64,000 nt of DNA, taken from assembly GCA_017936925.1 (NCBI GenBank), contig JAGBEP010000024.1, positions 59,721-123,720 of the forward strand. Reading direction: 5' to 3'. The stretch comes from Clostridia bacterium. Lineage in GTDB: Bacteria > Bacillota > Clostridia > TANB77 > CAG-508. Each line of letters begins with the position of its first letter. Within the stretch, counting starts at the first letter, position 1. This document shows, piece by piece, positions 38,250-47,342 of the stretch. A program made the position numbers and the translations under genes. The notes beneath the pieces were generated by a model. The model saw nothing but the letters and a program-made list of their open reading frames with translations, ran no database searches and was not told the origin of the DNA.

Positions 38250-39185
38250 TTAATAATTATTTTCATTTAAAACTTTTATAAATTTTTCATTATTTTGTAA
38301 ATTAGTACTAGCTTCTCTATGCCCTTTACCATTAAAATACTTAGCTATACAAGATACATCAACATCTTTAACTTGTCTATAAGAAACTGTTTCTGTATCT
38401 TTCATAATCATACCTACAGCATCGATGTTATTTACATTATCTTTTTTTACAAACTCATTTACATCATTTCTATATTTATAAAGAGTTGTCACATAGCCAA
38501 TTTTAAACAAATTATCATCTATTTTTAAACTAACAACTTTCATATCTTTTAAAGCCTTAGTTATATCACTACCCAAATTTTGATCATATTCATTTATAAT
38601 TGTTTTTTCAAATTCATCAAAATCAATAAAACTAGAATTATCAACCTTTTTATTCATAAGTTCCAAATATTTGTCAAATCCTAACATTTCAAACAATATA
38701 TGTAATTTTCTAGCATCATAATTATTTTCTTTTTTCCAATCCCAAATATCATATTGCCTTGTCCATTCAACCAATTGATCTAATATATTATCTTTTTTCA
38801 AAAATCCATTTTTTAATAAATACTCATAAAACAAACTTGTACCAGAAACCTTTTTTCCATTTTTCTGTACAATTATAGTTACAAATGAATATTTATCATT
38901 TCCTTCATCAATCTCCGTTTTATGATGGTCAATTACTATAATTTTATTTTTTAAAACTTCATCTAAATTAATTTTTGATAATAAAGGTTCTTTAATACAT
39001 AAATCCGTTACAAAAACCTTATCATACTCATAAATTAATCCTTCATCAATATATCTTTTCACATTAGAAGTAATATCAAAAGTTTTAGTTGGAACAATTT
39101 TATAATCATCAAAAGCTTTTCTTAATAAAATTGCACAACCCGCACCATCAATATCTTGTCCATGGGTAAAAAGTAACACTTTCAT
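38250..39185 (-). CDS. DHH-family phosphoesterase
   Basis: 311 residues. Catalytic motifs in order: THGQDIDGAGCAILL (DxDxxG), FVTDLCIKE, VIDHHKTEID (the DHH motif), and near the C-terminus GKGHREASTNL, the DHHA1 GGxxxA-like nucleotide site in GHREAS form. The family degrades short oligonucleotides, cyclic dinucleotides or pAp (NrnA/RecJ-like). AAAGGAG precedes the ATG. Its stop lies three bases before the upstream prfB frame, so they share an operon. Confidence 0.82.
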   Translation of the reverse strand: MKVLLFTHGQDIDGAGCAILLRKAFDDYKIVPTKTFDITSNVKRYIDEGLIYEYDKVFVTDLCIKEPLLSKINLDEVLKNKIIVIDHHKTEIDEGNDKYSFVTIIVQKNGKKVSGTSLFYEYLLKNGFLKKDNILDQLVEWTRQYDIWDWKKENNYDARKLHILFEMLGFDKYLELMNKKVDNSSFIDFDEFEKTIINEYDQNLGSDITKALKDMKVVSLKIDDNLFKIGYVTTLYKYRNDVNEFVKKDNVNNIDAVGMIMKDTETVSYRQVKDVDVSCIAKYFNGKGHREASTNLQNNEKFIKVLNENNY

Positions 39186-39217
39186 AATTATCTCTCCTTT
39201 ATCAAAACATTAATCTT

Positions 39218-39769
39218 TTAAAATATGATTCTTTTTATCCTAGTAACATTAAAAATTACAATTCCTAATAAAATATATGCATACTTTCCAAATTTCTTAT
39301 TAGCAAATTGTCTAATTAAATAATCTATTGTTTCAGACAAAGCACAATACTTGTCTATAAGCGTTAAAAGAAAAGCCTCTTTACATTTTGGTAAAACAAA
39401 TGATGCAGGCCACATATGACTCATAATAATATTTTTTTCTTTCTCATTTAATTTAAAGTATTCACAAGCCATTTTACAAGCAATATTTGCGTGAGTAAAG
39501 CAATGCCATTTATTAGTATGATCTAACTTTGATCTCCAATCATATAAATAAAAATCGTGCAACATTGCAGCTCGAGTTACAGCTCTATAATCCCAGTTTA
39601 ATATTTTACAAATATAATATGAATAAAATGCAGCATTATAGCAGTGTTCAAAACAACTAGTATCGCAATGTTGTCTATATTTTTTCATTTCTTGAACTCT
39701 TTCATTTTTTACAATATCTTCTACAATATTTTTAAACTCAAAAATATCCATTACTTCTCTCGTTTTCAT
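39218..39769 (-). CDS. HD-domain hydrolase, membrane-proximal
   Basis: 183 residues. HD signatures: CDTSCFEHCYNAAFYSYYIC, RAAMLHDFYLYDWR (the HD pair), HANIACKMACEYF, and IIMSHMWPASF. The C-terminal ~20 residues are hydrophobic (YILLGIVIFNVTRIKRIIF), possibly a membrane tail. GAGGAA lies six bases before the ATG. Substrate unknown. It is upstream of the DHH gene with 33 bp between them. Confidence 0.75.
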   Translation of the reverse strand: MKTREVMDIFEFKNIVEDIVKNERVQEMKKYRQHCDTSCFEHCYNAAFYSYYICKILNWDYRAVTRAAMLHDFYLYDWRSKLDHTNKWHCFTHANIACKMACEYFKLNEKEKNIIMSHMWPASFVLPKCKEAFLLTLIDKYCALSETIDYLIRQFANKKFGKYAYILLGIVIFNVTRIKRIIF

Positions 39770-39921
39770 TAGATTTCCTCACATCAAGTTGTAAATTCAA
39801 TATAATTATAAAACAATATTAGATAAAAATCCAATACAAATAATACCTTTTTATCATATTATATAATTTCAAATATATTACTACTATCATATCCTGTTAT
39901 TCAAATAATATAATAAAAAAC

Positions 39922-39966
39922 AAAAAAAGAGTTGATTAAAGTCAACCCTTAACAACTCTTTTTTTA
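39922..39966 (-). terminator. Terminator of the beta-helix surface protein gene
   Basis: A 13-bp stem AAAAAAAGAGTTG/CAACTCTTTTTTT (39922-39934 with 39953-39965), with an inner TTGA/TCAA, and T run on the minus strand. It lies nine bp after the stop. Confidence 0.85.
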
Positions 39967-39974
39967 TGTTTTAA

Positions 39975-42170
39975 CTATATTCTTGATTTTTTTACAGAAA
40001 TTACTATACCAGATATTATTGATAATATTAATAAAGCGATATAAATATAATCATTTTCTCCAGTACCTGGATTTGCAACTAAACAAGAAGATACTGCACT
40101 TTCCCTAACTGTAGATTGATCATTATTCACAATCTCTTCAGGTTTTTTATCAAAAGTATAAACATACTCATATGGACTTTTATCAACACTTAAATAAACT
40201 TCAGTATTTGGTGAATATACACCATTATCTTCCATTGTATAATCGTTTTTCTTCCAATATCCATTATCATAACCTGGATTAGGTTCCATATTTGTTGGAA
40301 CATCTTCTTCTAATAATTTTACATCCTCATCAAGAATTATAATAGTTCCATCAGCATTGATTGTAACAGCATATTTTACTGTTTTTGTTTGAGGTTTCTC
40401 ATTTTCATCTAAGACTGCATTTCCGTCTTCATCCCTAACTTCTTCTATTAATTCTACAACATGATATGTTACTTTAATATCCTCAGTAGTTCCATCTTCC
40501 CATGTTCCATTTTCTACTTTAAAAATAACATCAATATCTTTAACAATTAAACCATGTGCTGCTTTAATTGCTAATTTTTCTTCAAATGCTCCATTATCTA
40601 CCAAAACATAGTGCAAAGAATCTTTATTATGAGCATCCCAACGAGTGCGTTCAGCATCATCATACCAACCATTAATTTGGTCATAACAATCAGGTGCTCC
40701 ATCTAAATACCAATCTTCTCCTACTTTTCCAAAAGTAATTATTCCTGTGCTATAAATATCATCTCCAGCAGTATCCGCATGGTTATTATAAAGAATAACA
40801 TCATCTCCTAAAACCATAGTACCTATATTATAAACGCCACCGCCATAAGTTGCACCTTTTCCTCCTTGTATATTAACAAGTCCTGTACCATTATTAGTAA
40901 TTATTCCTGATAATATTGTTAAATTACAAATGCCTTGCTTAGTATAAATACCAGAACCAGCATTGTCTTTTATTGTTACAGTAGCACCCTTCTCTATTAA
41001 ACTCGTATATTCTTTATTTCCTTGAAAGAAAATTCCAGCATTTGTAGTAAATCCTGTAGCATTATTTCCATTTCTTTCAACATCAAGAGTACATGTACTA
41101 TCTACATTAAGAACTCTAGTCCATACTCCACTATATCCATTATCAATTGCTGTAAGTGTTGATTTCTTTGTCATATCAATACGCCATGCAGAAATTCCCC
41201 AATTTCTATTTCCTTGAAATATAACATTAGACCCATTGGTTATAGTAAAATATGTTCCATTAGAACCATTTCCCCTACTATTAATAACCTTTACTATACT
41301 ATTATCAATAGTTGCATAAAATGTTCCTGTAAATCCCGAACGATTATGGTCTGAAATAAATGTTGAATTAACAATATTAACATTATATCCTCCATCTCCA
41401 CCATCCCATTCAAGAGCATCTTCTGAATAATTTTTAATAGTCAAAATAGTTCCATTTGTTAAATTAAGTTTATTGTTTCCAGTAAAATAAATAGCGTGCA
41501 CAGTTTTATTGTTAGCTCCAATAGCGTTTGTGCCATCCATAGTCATAACAACATTATCCAAATTCAAAGCTGAATTTCGGCTTGCACAAATAGTAACCCA
41601 ATTCCATTCAGCAGTATATGGTGTTGAACCAATTCCTGTCATAATAACATTTACATTTCTAAATGTTAAAGTCTTTCCCCATAAAGCAATACCATATTTA
41701 GTAAATGTAATTGTTTCACTTCCAGTTAAACCTTCAATAGTAATACTTTTTGACAAGTTTAAACCATCAGTTGTACAATCTTTCAAAACTGTAATTGTAT
41801 CACTATCATTAGCAGCAGCAACAGCTTCATCTAATGTAGAATATTCAACATCACCAATTCTAGCTACTACTTTTTTTTCTTCTCTTTGAATATCTTCATT
41901 TGCCGCTGGTAAAGTAGATTCATCTCCAGTAACAGTTCCACTAGTTATAGATGGTGGCAATACTGTTTCAGTATTGTCAGTTGTTAAAGGAACAATATCT
42001 CCATCTACATCACTAACACTAATTAAATCCTCTTCTGTACCATTTTCTGCTATCACAGCTGTATCATCAACAATATTTTCTTCTGTAGCATAAGCAACAT
42101 TAGAAACTAATATTGTCATGCAAACTAAAAGAAGTACAACTAATAAGCAGAATCTAACTGTCTTCTTCAT
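39975..42170 (-). CDS. Sortase-anchored right-handed beta-helix surface protein
   Basis: 731 residues. Signal peptide (~6-28). Residues ~100-460 are a parallel beta-helix (pectate-lyase-like repeats): IEGLTGSETITFTKYGIALW, LNLTNGTILTIKNYSEDALEW, and VTIKDNAGSGIYTKQGICNLTI, preceded by DSDTITVLKDCTTDG. The region ~550-640 resembles an MucBP/InlB-like beta domain (VTYHVVELIEEVRDEDGNA). The C-terminus reads NPGTGENDYIYIALLILS and ends KKSRI, a sortase signal (NPGTG). The sortase gene follows, about 200 bp upstream on the same strand's operon direction. Its role (adhesion or glycan binding) is inferred from architecture. Confidence 0.82.
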   Translation of the reverse strand: MKKTVRFCLLVVLLLVCMTILVSNVAYATEENIVDDTAVIAENGTEEDLISVSDVDGDIVPLTTDNTETVLPPSITSGTVTGDESTLPAANEDIQREEKKVVARIGDVEYSTLDEAVAAANDSDTITVLKDCTTDGLNLSKSITIEGLTGSETITFTKYGIALWGKTLTFRNVNVIMTGIGSTPYTAEWNWVTICASRNSALNLDNVVMTMDGTNAIGANNKTVHAIYFTGNNKLNLTNGTILTIKNYSEDALEWDGGDGGYNVNIVNSTFISDHNRSGFTGTFYATIDNSIVKVINSRGNGSNGTYFTITNGSNVIFQGNRNWGISAWRIDMTKKSTLTAIDNGYSGVWTRVLNVDSTCTLDVERNGNNATGFTTNAGIFFQGNKEYTSLIEKGATVTIKDNAGSGIYTKQGICNLTILSGIITNNGTGLVNIQGGKGATYGGGVYNIGTMVLGDDVILYNNHADTAGDDIYSTGIITFGKVGEDWYLDGAPDCYDQINGWYDDAERTRWDAHNKDSLHYVLVDNGAFEEKLAIKAAHGLIVKDIDVIFKVENGTWEDGTTEDIKVTYHVVELIEEVRDEDGNAVLDENEKPQTKTVKYAVTINADGTIIILDEDVKLLEEDVPTNMEPNPGYDNGYWKKNDYTMEDNGVYSPNTEVYLSVDKSPYEYVYTFDKKPEEIVNNDQSTVRESAVSSCLVANPGTGENDYIYIALLILSIISGIVISVKKSRI

Positions 42171-42218
42171 GTATTATCCTCCCTATAATTTTATCCGTTA
42201 TCTAAAATAACTACCTGA

Positions 42219-42247
42219 AGTATATTATCTTTTGATTACAAATTCAA
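42219..42247 (-). promoter_or_regulatory. Promoter of the beta-helix surface protein gene
   Basis: Minus-strand -35 TTGAAT (42242-42247), 17-bp spacer, -10 TATACT (42219-42224), about 50 bp before the start codon and after the sortase terminator. The same strand and architecture as the promoter at 24930. Confidence 0.6.
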
Positions 42248-42321
42248 TACTTTTTTGTTACTTTTTCTAAATTTTTTAATTCATTTTTCTTACATCCACT
42301 ATAGAATCTAAATTAAAGGAA

Positions 42322-42366
42322 AAAAATAGTTATAAAAATTTTTAAATCATTTCTATAACTATTTTT
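42322..42366 (-). terminator. Terminator of the second sortase gene
   Basis: A perfect 13-bp stem AAAAATAGTTATA/TATAACTATTTTT (42322-42334 with 42354-42366) and a T run on the minus strand, immediately after the sortase stop. Confidence 0.85.
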
Positions 42367-42367
42367 A

Positions 42368-43492
42368 TTAAATTCTTTTTGCATGTAATACAATTCTATA
42401 TTTATTATTAGAACCACAAGTAGATAATGTTAAAATTTTATCATCTTCTTTTAATTCAACTTTATAATCTTTTATACTTCGAGATTTTATTGTATTCAAA
42501 AAATTCAAATACGTTTCTTCCGAACTAAAATATGTCTGAATATAATAACTCTCTACCTTAATCTGATAAATTGAAAACACTTCATATGTATAATTTTTAT
42601 CTCCCATATAAAGATTAAAATATTTGTTTTCTTCATTATCGTACCAACTAGAATCTAATATATTAACTAACTTACTAAACATATTACCATTTTTTCTATT
42701 GTGAGCATATATTATAGTATTTTTATCTGTTTCATCTAATAAATTTCTATAATCAAAAAATACCCATCCATCTGAATTTCTACTTCTATCAAAACTATAC
42801 TTCAAATAATAATCATTATCATTTGCTTGAACAACAGGATAATCTATATCTAAGCTCTCTATTTTTAGCCACGCCTTTGTATCAGGATTTATTTGTCTTA
42901 ATTGTTCAAAATCTATTGTATATTCTTGATTATCATTATAAGTTTCCAAAACATTAGATTCTTCAATTTCTCTAATATATTGTTTCAACTCATCAGATAA
43001 TTTATCAGTTCTAGAAGCATTTATTTTCGACTTTGCCAAAGCCACTATAGAAAAAATTATAACACCAGCTATTATTAGCTGTAATATAGTAAGTTTTATT
43101 TTTCTTCGGAACTTTTCTCTTTTTTCTTCTGCTAAACGTTTTTCTTCTTCAAGTTTATTTATTTTCTCAGTTAATTCAAATAGAGTTTTTTCAATCTTTA
43201 ATAAGTGTTCTTTTAACTCTTTATTTTCTTGTTCAACTTTTTTTAATTTATTTTTTAAATCTCTATTTTCTATCTCAATTCTTTTATTTTCTTTTTTAGA
43301 CTTTTTATTCTCAGTCTTTATTTTTTTACTAAACTTTTTAGTTTTTCCTTTTTCTTTATTTTCCTGTTGTTGTTTTACTCTATTTTCTACATTTTTTTTA
43401 GTATCTTGTTTCAACTTCATCTCATTTAAAAGAGGTTCTTCATTTTTAACAATATCTTTTTGCTTTTTTCTTTTAGCCTTTTTATTACTCAT
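42368..43492 (-). CDS. Class B sortase with coiled-coil N-terminus
   Basis: 374 residues. The cytoplasmic N-terminal ~135 residues are Lys/Glu coiled coil (KKAKRKKQKDIVKNEEPLLN, LKKVEQENKELKEHLLKIEK, KINKLEEEKRLAEEK). One membrane helix (~140-160) is followed by the sortase domain: LDIDYPVVQANDNDYYLKYSF, TIIYAHNRKNGNMFSKL with catalytic His, and ILTLSTCGSNNKYRIVLHAKR with catalytic Cys and Arg. It probably anchors the NPGTG protein encoded downstream. The N-terminus differs from that of the other sortase, which has AT-hook motifs instead. Confidence 0.88.
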   Translation of the reverse strand: MSNKKAKRKKQKDIVKNEEPLLNEMKLKQDTKKNVENRVKQQQENKEKGKTKKFSKKIKTENKKSKKENKRIEIENRDLKNKLKKVEQENKELKEHLLKIEKTLFELTEKINKLEEEKRLAEEKREKFRRKIKLTILQLIIAGVIIFSIVALAKSKINASRTDKLSDELKQYIREIEESNVLETYNDNQEYTIDFEQLRQINPDTKAWLKIESLDIDYPVVQANDNDYYLKYSFDRSRNSDGWVFFDYRNLLDETDKNTIIYAHNRKNGNMFSKLVNILDSSWYDNEENKYFNLYMGDKNYTYEVFSIYQIKVESYYIQTYFSSEETYLNFLNTIKSRSIKDYKVELKEDDKILTLSTCGSNNKYRIVLHAKRI

Positions 43493-43640
43493 TAAAAACT
43501 TTTACCTCCTTTCTAAAGTTTACATAAATTATGTAAGAATTGTAACATGTTTTTAATATAAATGCAATATTTTTAAAAAAATGTATCAATAGAATAATCA
43601 TTAATTACTCCTTAGATAAACCTTGCTACATAAAAAAATC

Positions 43641-43675
43641 AATTGGCACAACATTTCAAAAATACCGTGCCAATT
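43641..43675 (-). terminator. Terminator of the alpha/beta hydrolase gene
   Basis: A 9-bp stem AATTGGCAC/GTGCCAATT (43641-43649 with 43667-43675) followed on the minus strand by GATTTTTTTATG. It lies ~80 bp after the stop. Confidence 0.75.
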
Positions 43676-43756
43676 ATTTCTCAAATTATTAGTTTACAAC
43701 TTAGTTATTAATAATCAATATTCTTAATAAATTATCAAATTTAAACATTACTACTA

Positions 43757-44689
43757 TTATTTTATAATTTTATTTTTCATCCATCTATATATTTCATCAT
43801 ATATGCTTTCTCTACAATCTTCATGTAAAATGTCATGACGTAAACCTGGATAAAGTTTTCGACTTATATCACTCATTCCAGCCTTTTTGAAACTATTATA
43901 AGCTTTTTCTACACCTTTACCGCAATTTCCAACAGGATCTTTATCTCCAGAAAGAAATAATACAGGTATCTGTTTATCCATTTTCTCTATGTTATTCATC
44001 TTTCCTGAAAAATCCATACCATTTAATAATTCTCTAAAAAGTCCTGATGACATACAATCTCCTCTCATCGGATCTTCTATATATTCATCTAAACTTTTAT
44101 CACTTGCACATAACCAATCAAAATCAGTTCTATTAGGCTTAAACATTTTATTATATGTTCCAAAAGTTAATTGTTTTATAGTAGGCGTAGTATTATCCTC
44201 TCCAAATTTCTTAGCTTCTTTTTTAGCCATATACTTAGCAATAACAATTTGTATTGAAGGAATTTGTCCTGTTCCTACTAAAATACAAGCATCTATATCT
44301 TTAGGATATTTAATTAAAAAAGTACGTGCCACAAAAGAACCTAATGAAAATCCTAACAAACAATAAGGAATATTAGAAAATTGATTCGAAATTAATTCTT
44401 TACAAGTATGTACATCTTTAACAACCCAATCCCAACTACCATCTGGACCAAAATACATTGACTTTGAACCTTTTGATATTGAACTTCCATGACCTAAATG
44501 ATCATTTCCAACTACTGCAATTCCTCTATCAGTTAAATATTTTGCCATTTCCTCATATCTTAAAATATATTCTGTCACACCATGTGCAATTTGCAAAATA
44601 GCAACCGGCTGCCCCTCTGGTAACCATTCTACCGCATGTATATCAGTTTTTCCATCAGCTGATTTGTAATAAAATTCATTCTTTCTCAT
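43757..44689 (-). CDS. Alpha/beta hydrolase (lysophospholipase/monoacylglycerol lipase type)
   Basis: 310 residues. The oxyanion/turn HGVTEYILRYEEMAKYLTDRG and GNDHLGHGSS fit monoacylglycerol-lipase-like hydrolases. Catalytic triad: Ser in LLGFSLGSF (GxSxG), Asp in LSGDKDPVG, His in LYPGLRHDILHE. No signal peptide, so probably cytoplasmic or membrane-associated. GAGAGGTG precedes the ATG. It lies 28 bp downstream of the unknown 294-residue gene. Confidence 0.85.
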   Translation of the reverse strand: MRKNEFYYKSADGKTDIHAVEWLPEGQPVAILQIAHGVTEYILRYEEMAKYLTDRGIAVVGNDHLGHGSSISKGSKSMYFGPDGSWDWVVKDVHTCKELISNQFSNIPYCLLGFSLGSFVARTFLIKYPKDIDACILVGTGQIPSIQIVIAKYMAKKEAKKFGEDNTTPTIKQLTFGTYNKMFKPNRTDFDWLCASDKSLDEYIEDPMRGDCMSSGLFRELLNGMDFSGKMNNIEKMDKQIPVLFLSGDKDPVGNCGKGVEKAYNSFKKAGMSDISRKLYPGLRHDILHEDCRESIYDEIYRWMKNKIIK

Positions 44690-44716
44690 TACTTTTTCAC
44701 CTCTCTTTGATATTTA

Positions 44717-45601
44717 TCATCTTTCCTTAAAATCTATATCTTTTTTCATTGTTCCATCATCAAATTGATGTATGAAACTCATATCAACAAACAATAAATT
44801 TGCAGGAGAAACAGACATATTAGAATTTCCATCACTTCCACCATATCTCATTAAAATTCTTGCTCTATTACACATTTTAGAATCATCCTCTTCGGAAGAC
44901 ACTGCACCAATTTCACTTCTAGGAATCATAACTAATACAGGAGTAGAATTCTCATATTTCTTCCAATTTTTTTCGAAGAAATCCCCTACAATTTTTCTCT
45001 CTTCTTCCGTCATATTACATCCACCTATTACAGACTCTATATACCTCTTTGCAGCTTGATAATTCCTATTCTTGTAATTTTGTCCTCCACAAAATCTTTC
45101 AAACCACTCAGGAGAATTTATATAATCCAAAAAATATCTTGGATAATTCAAATAAAACCAACCATTGTTTGAAGTTAAATCAATATCATACCAACCTAAA
45201 GCCATATTACATCTGTACTTTTTAAAAATATCATTTACCGTTCTAATTTCATCATCTATTTTCCCCGCTGGCAATAATCCATTCTTCTTTATATCGATAG
45301 CATTAACTGAGTTCGTAACATGATATACATATCCATTTACATACTTATTATAAATTTCTGCTATAACCCTTTTATCATATAAATTATCATTTTCTTCTAG
45401 ATTTAACTTTTTAGCAACCATTTTTTTCAAATATTCCCATTCTTCCTCAAAACTAGAAGTTTTTAAAAAATTCTCTACTCCATTTTCACTCTCCACTATT
45501 GTAGAATAATTAATAAGTCGTCTAAAATATTCATTATTTCTACACAAAGAACTTATTCCTTCTTTTTTTAAACATTCTGCAATAGCACTAGGTACATCCA
45601 T
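44717..45601 (-). CDS. Uncharacterised protein with ADP-ribosyltransferase-like opening motif
   Basis: 294 residues; family not recognised. The segment GYVYHVTNSVNAIDIKKNGLL (residues ~92-112) has the H-(V/I)-T ... I ... NGL pattern seen at the NAD-binding start of ART-type folds such as DarT and Tre toxins. YFLDYINSPEWF and RARILMRYGG could be later parts. A catalytic Glu cannot be assigned. No signal peptide. TAAGGGGAG precedes the ATG. It is the first gene of a unit with the lipase-like gene. The fold suggestion is weak and based on one motif. Confidence 0.6.
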   Translation of the reverse strand: MDVPSAIAECLKKEGISSLCRNNEYFRRLINYSTIVESENGVENFLKTSSFEEEWEYLKKMVAKKLNLEENDNLYDKRVIAEIYNKYVNGYVYHVTNSVNAIDIKKNGLLPAGKIDDEIRTVNDIFKKYRCNMALGWYDIDLTSNNGWFYLNYPRYFLDYINSPEWFERFCGGQNYKNRNYQAAKRYIESVIGGCNMTEEERKIVGDFFEKNWKKYENSTPVLVMIPRSEIGAVSSEEDDSKMCNRARILMRYGGSDGNSNMSVSPANLLFVDMSFIHQFDDGTMKKDIDFKER

Positions 45602-45757
45602 ACTAATACTCCCCTTATAAAATTGTTTGAAAATTTTTACTCATTATTTCCCGAATCTCCCTTTTATTTAAATCATTATATCACAAATTTTAAGTTTTAT
45701 CTCTATTTTATATCTTCCAGATAAGCTTTGTAACTATCGCCTATTATATAATATAAA

Positions 45758-46525
45758 TTAATATCTATCATTTAAAAAATTATTTCTCTCAAATTTATAA
45801 ATTGGTACAAGATTTCTTTTATGCTTTGAACTTTTATATCTTCTTATTATCTCAATTTGAGCCTTTTCATCTGTATGACCTGTTTCAATCATCTCCGCAA
45901 TTTGACTATATTTTATTCCCATCTTTTCTTCGTCAGTTAATCCACCTAATCCATCATTTGGAGCCTTTTTCAATATTTTTTCTGGAACACCTAGTATTTT
46001 GCCAATTTCAAGTACTTCATCAACCGTAAAATTTCCGATTGGATTAAAATCAGAACTATTATCTCCCCATTTTGTTGTATATCCTACAATTGCTTCACAA
46101 AGATTTCCTGTTCCAATTACTAAATAATTTAATGTTTGAGCTATTCCATATAAAGTTGTCATTCTTAGTCTTGGTTTTATATTAATAGTAGCTTCTTTAG
46201 ACAATTCTTGTACTAGCTGCATATTAATTTCTTTTTCCATTTCTTGATAAGTACTGCTCAAATCTACTTTAATAAATTTTACTCCAAAAGTTTTTGCAAC
46301 TAATTTAGCATCTTCAAAATCACTATTTTTCGAATTGCAAGGCATAGACACTGCAACCACATTTTCTTTACCTATAGCTTTCGCTGCCATTGCAAGAACA
46401 GTTGCCGAATCTTTGCCTCCACTGTTACCAACTACAATACCTTTTGAATCAGAATTGCTCACATATTCTTTTATCCAATCAATTGCGCTCTCTAACTCTT
46501 TTTCTAATTTTTTTCTTTCAAGCAT
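45758..46525 (-). CDS. nadE: NH3-dependent NAD+ synthetase
   Basis: 255 residues. The PP-loop is GNSGGKDSATVL (normally SGGxDS), and GTGNLCEAIVGYTTKWGDNSSDFNPIGNFTVDEV plus LGGLTDEEKMGIKYSQI match the NadE ammonia-dependent form; no glutaminase domain is present. It amidates nicotinate adenine dinucleotide to NAD+. It follows the paired nadD by 11 bp, a clean NAD-synthesis operon. AAAGGAGAAG precedes the ATG. Confidence 0.93.
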   Translation of the reverse strand: MLERKKLEKELESAIDWIKEYVSNSDSKGIVVGNSGGKDSATVLAMAAKAIGKENVVAVSMPCNSKNSDFEDAKLVAKTFGVKFIKVDLSSTYQEMEKEINMQLVQELSKEATINIKPRLRMTTLYGIAQTLNYLVIGTGNLCEAIVGYTTKWGDNSSDFNPIGNFTVDEVLEIGKILGVPEKILKKAPNDGLGGLTDEEKMGIKYSQIAEMIETGHTDEKAQIEIIRRYKSSKHKRNLVPIYKFERNNFLNDRY

Positions 46526-46536
46526 ATTCTTCTCCT

Positions 46537-47142
46537 TTATCGATATAATTTATTTTTTTCTATATAATCTATAACTTCATTTGGAGTTAAATATCTAATA
46601 CTTTTTCCATTTCTAATTTTTTCCCTCACAAAAGTTGAACTTAAATTGCTCGTTATATTATTTCTAGCCTTAATAAAAGCCTCACGATTTTGTTTTAAAA
46701 ATTCATTAGAATTTATTATTTTATCTACATTATCCTTATCCCTTTCTAAAACATAAATTTTAAAACATTTCACTAACTCATTCGCTTCATGCCAAGTATC
46801 TATTTCTTTTAAATTGTCACTTCCAATAATAAAAGCAATTTCATATTCTGAATACATTTTTTGAAATTCTCTCAAAGTTTCAATTGTATATAAAGGTCTT
46901 TCACTATCTAACTCTACACGTGATACATCAAATTTGTCATTATTATCACAAACCAATTTCAGCATTTGATATCTATGTTCATTACCAATTAAATCTACTT
47001 TTTGATATTTACCATTTACTGGCACAAACACAATTTTCTTTATTTTCTCATATTCATTTATTATTTGTTCGGCCAATGAAAAATGAGAATTCAAAGGTGG
47101 ATTAAAACACCCTCCAAATACAACAATCTGCTTTTGTTTCAT
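46537..47142 (-). CDS. nadD: Nicotinate-nucleotide adenylyltransferase
   Basis: 201 residues. The N-terminal motif is FGGCFNPPLNSHFSLAEQ, a HIGH-type site with the first His replaced by Leu. FIIGSDNLKEIDTWHEANEL matches the central GxDxxxxxxxW element, and NLSSTFVREKIRNG is the SSTxIR motif. It makes the dinucleotide that NadE, 11 bp downstream, amidates. A paralogue at 197-763 shares the same altered HIGH motif. GAAAGG lies just before the ATG. Confidence 0.85.
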   Translation of the reverse strand: MKQKQIVVFGGCFNPPLNSHFSLAEQIINEYEKIKKIVFVPVNGKYQKVDLIGNEHRYQMLKLVCDNNDKFDVSRVELDSERPLYTIETLREFQKMYSEYEIAFIIGSDNLKEIDTWHEANELVKCFKIYVLERDKDNVDKIINSNEFLKQNREAFIKARNNITSNLSSTFVREKIRNGKSIRYLTPNEVIDYIEKNKLYR

Positions 47143-47277
47143 AAACTACCTTTCAAAATAGTATATACTATTTTTCATATTTATACAAATGATTATAACA
47201 CACTTTTATAATTCCATAGCAATATTTTTGTTTTTGGTTTCTAAAGGTTACTCTCTATAGCTATTTCGAGCATTTTA

Positions 47278-47286
47278 TGATATAAT
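47278..47286 (+). promoter_or_regulatory. Extended -10 promoter of the RelA-like gene
   Basis: TGATATAAT at 47278-47286 is a TGn extended -10 box. No good -35 lies 17 bp upstream, which extended -10 promoters tolerate. It is 57 bp before the gene, whose AAGGAGG site is twelve bases from the ATG. Confidence 0.55.
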
Positions 47287-47342
47287 ATTATTGTAAGTAT
47301 TTTACTTATGTTGGACAATTTACAAGGAGGTTCATCAATAGT

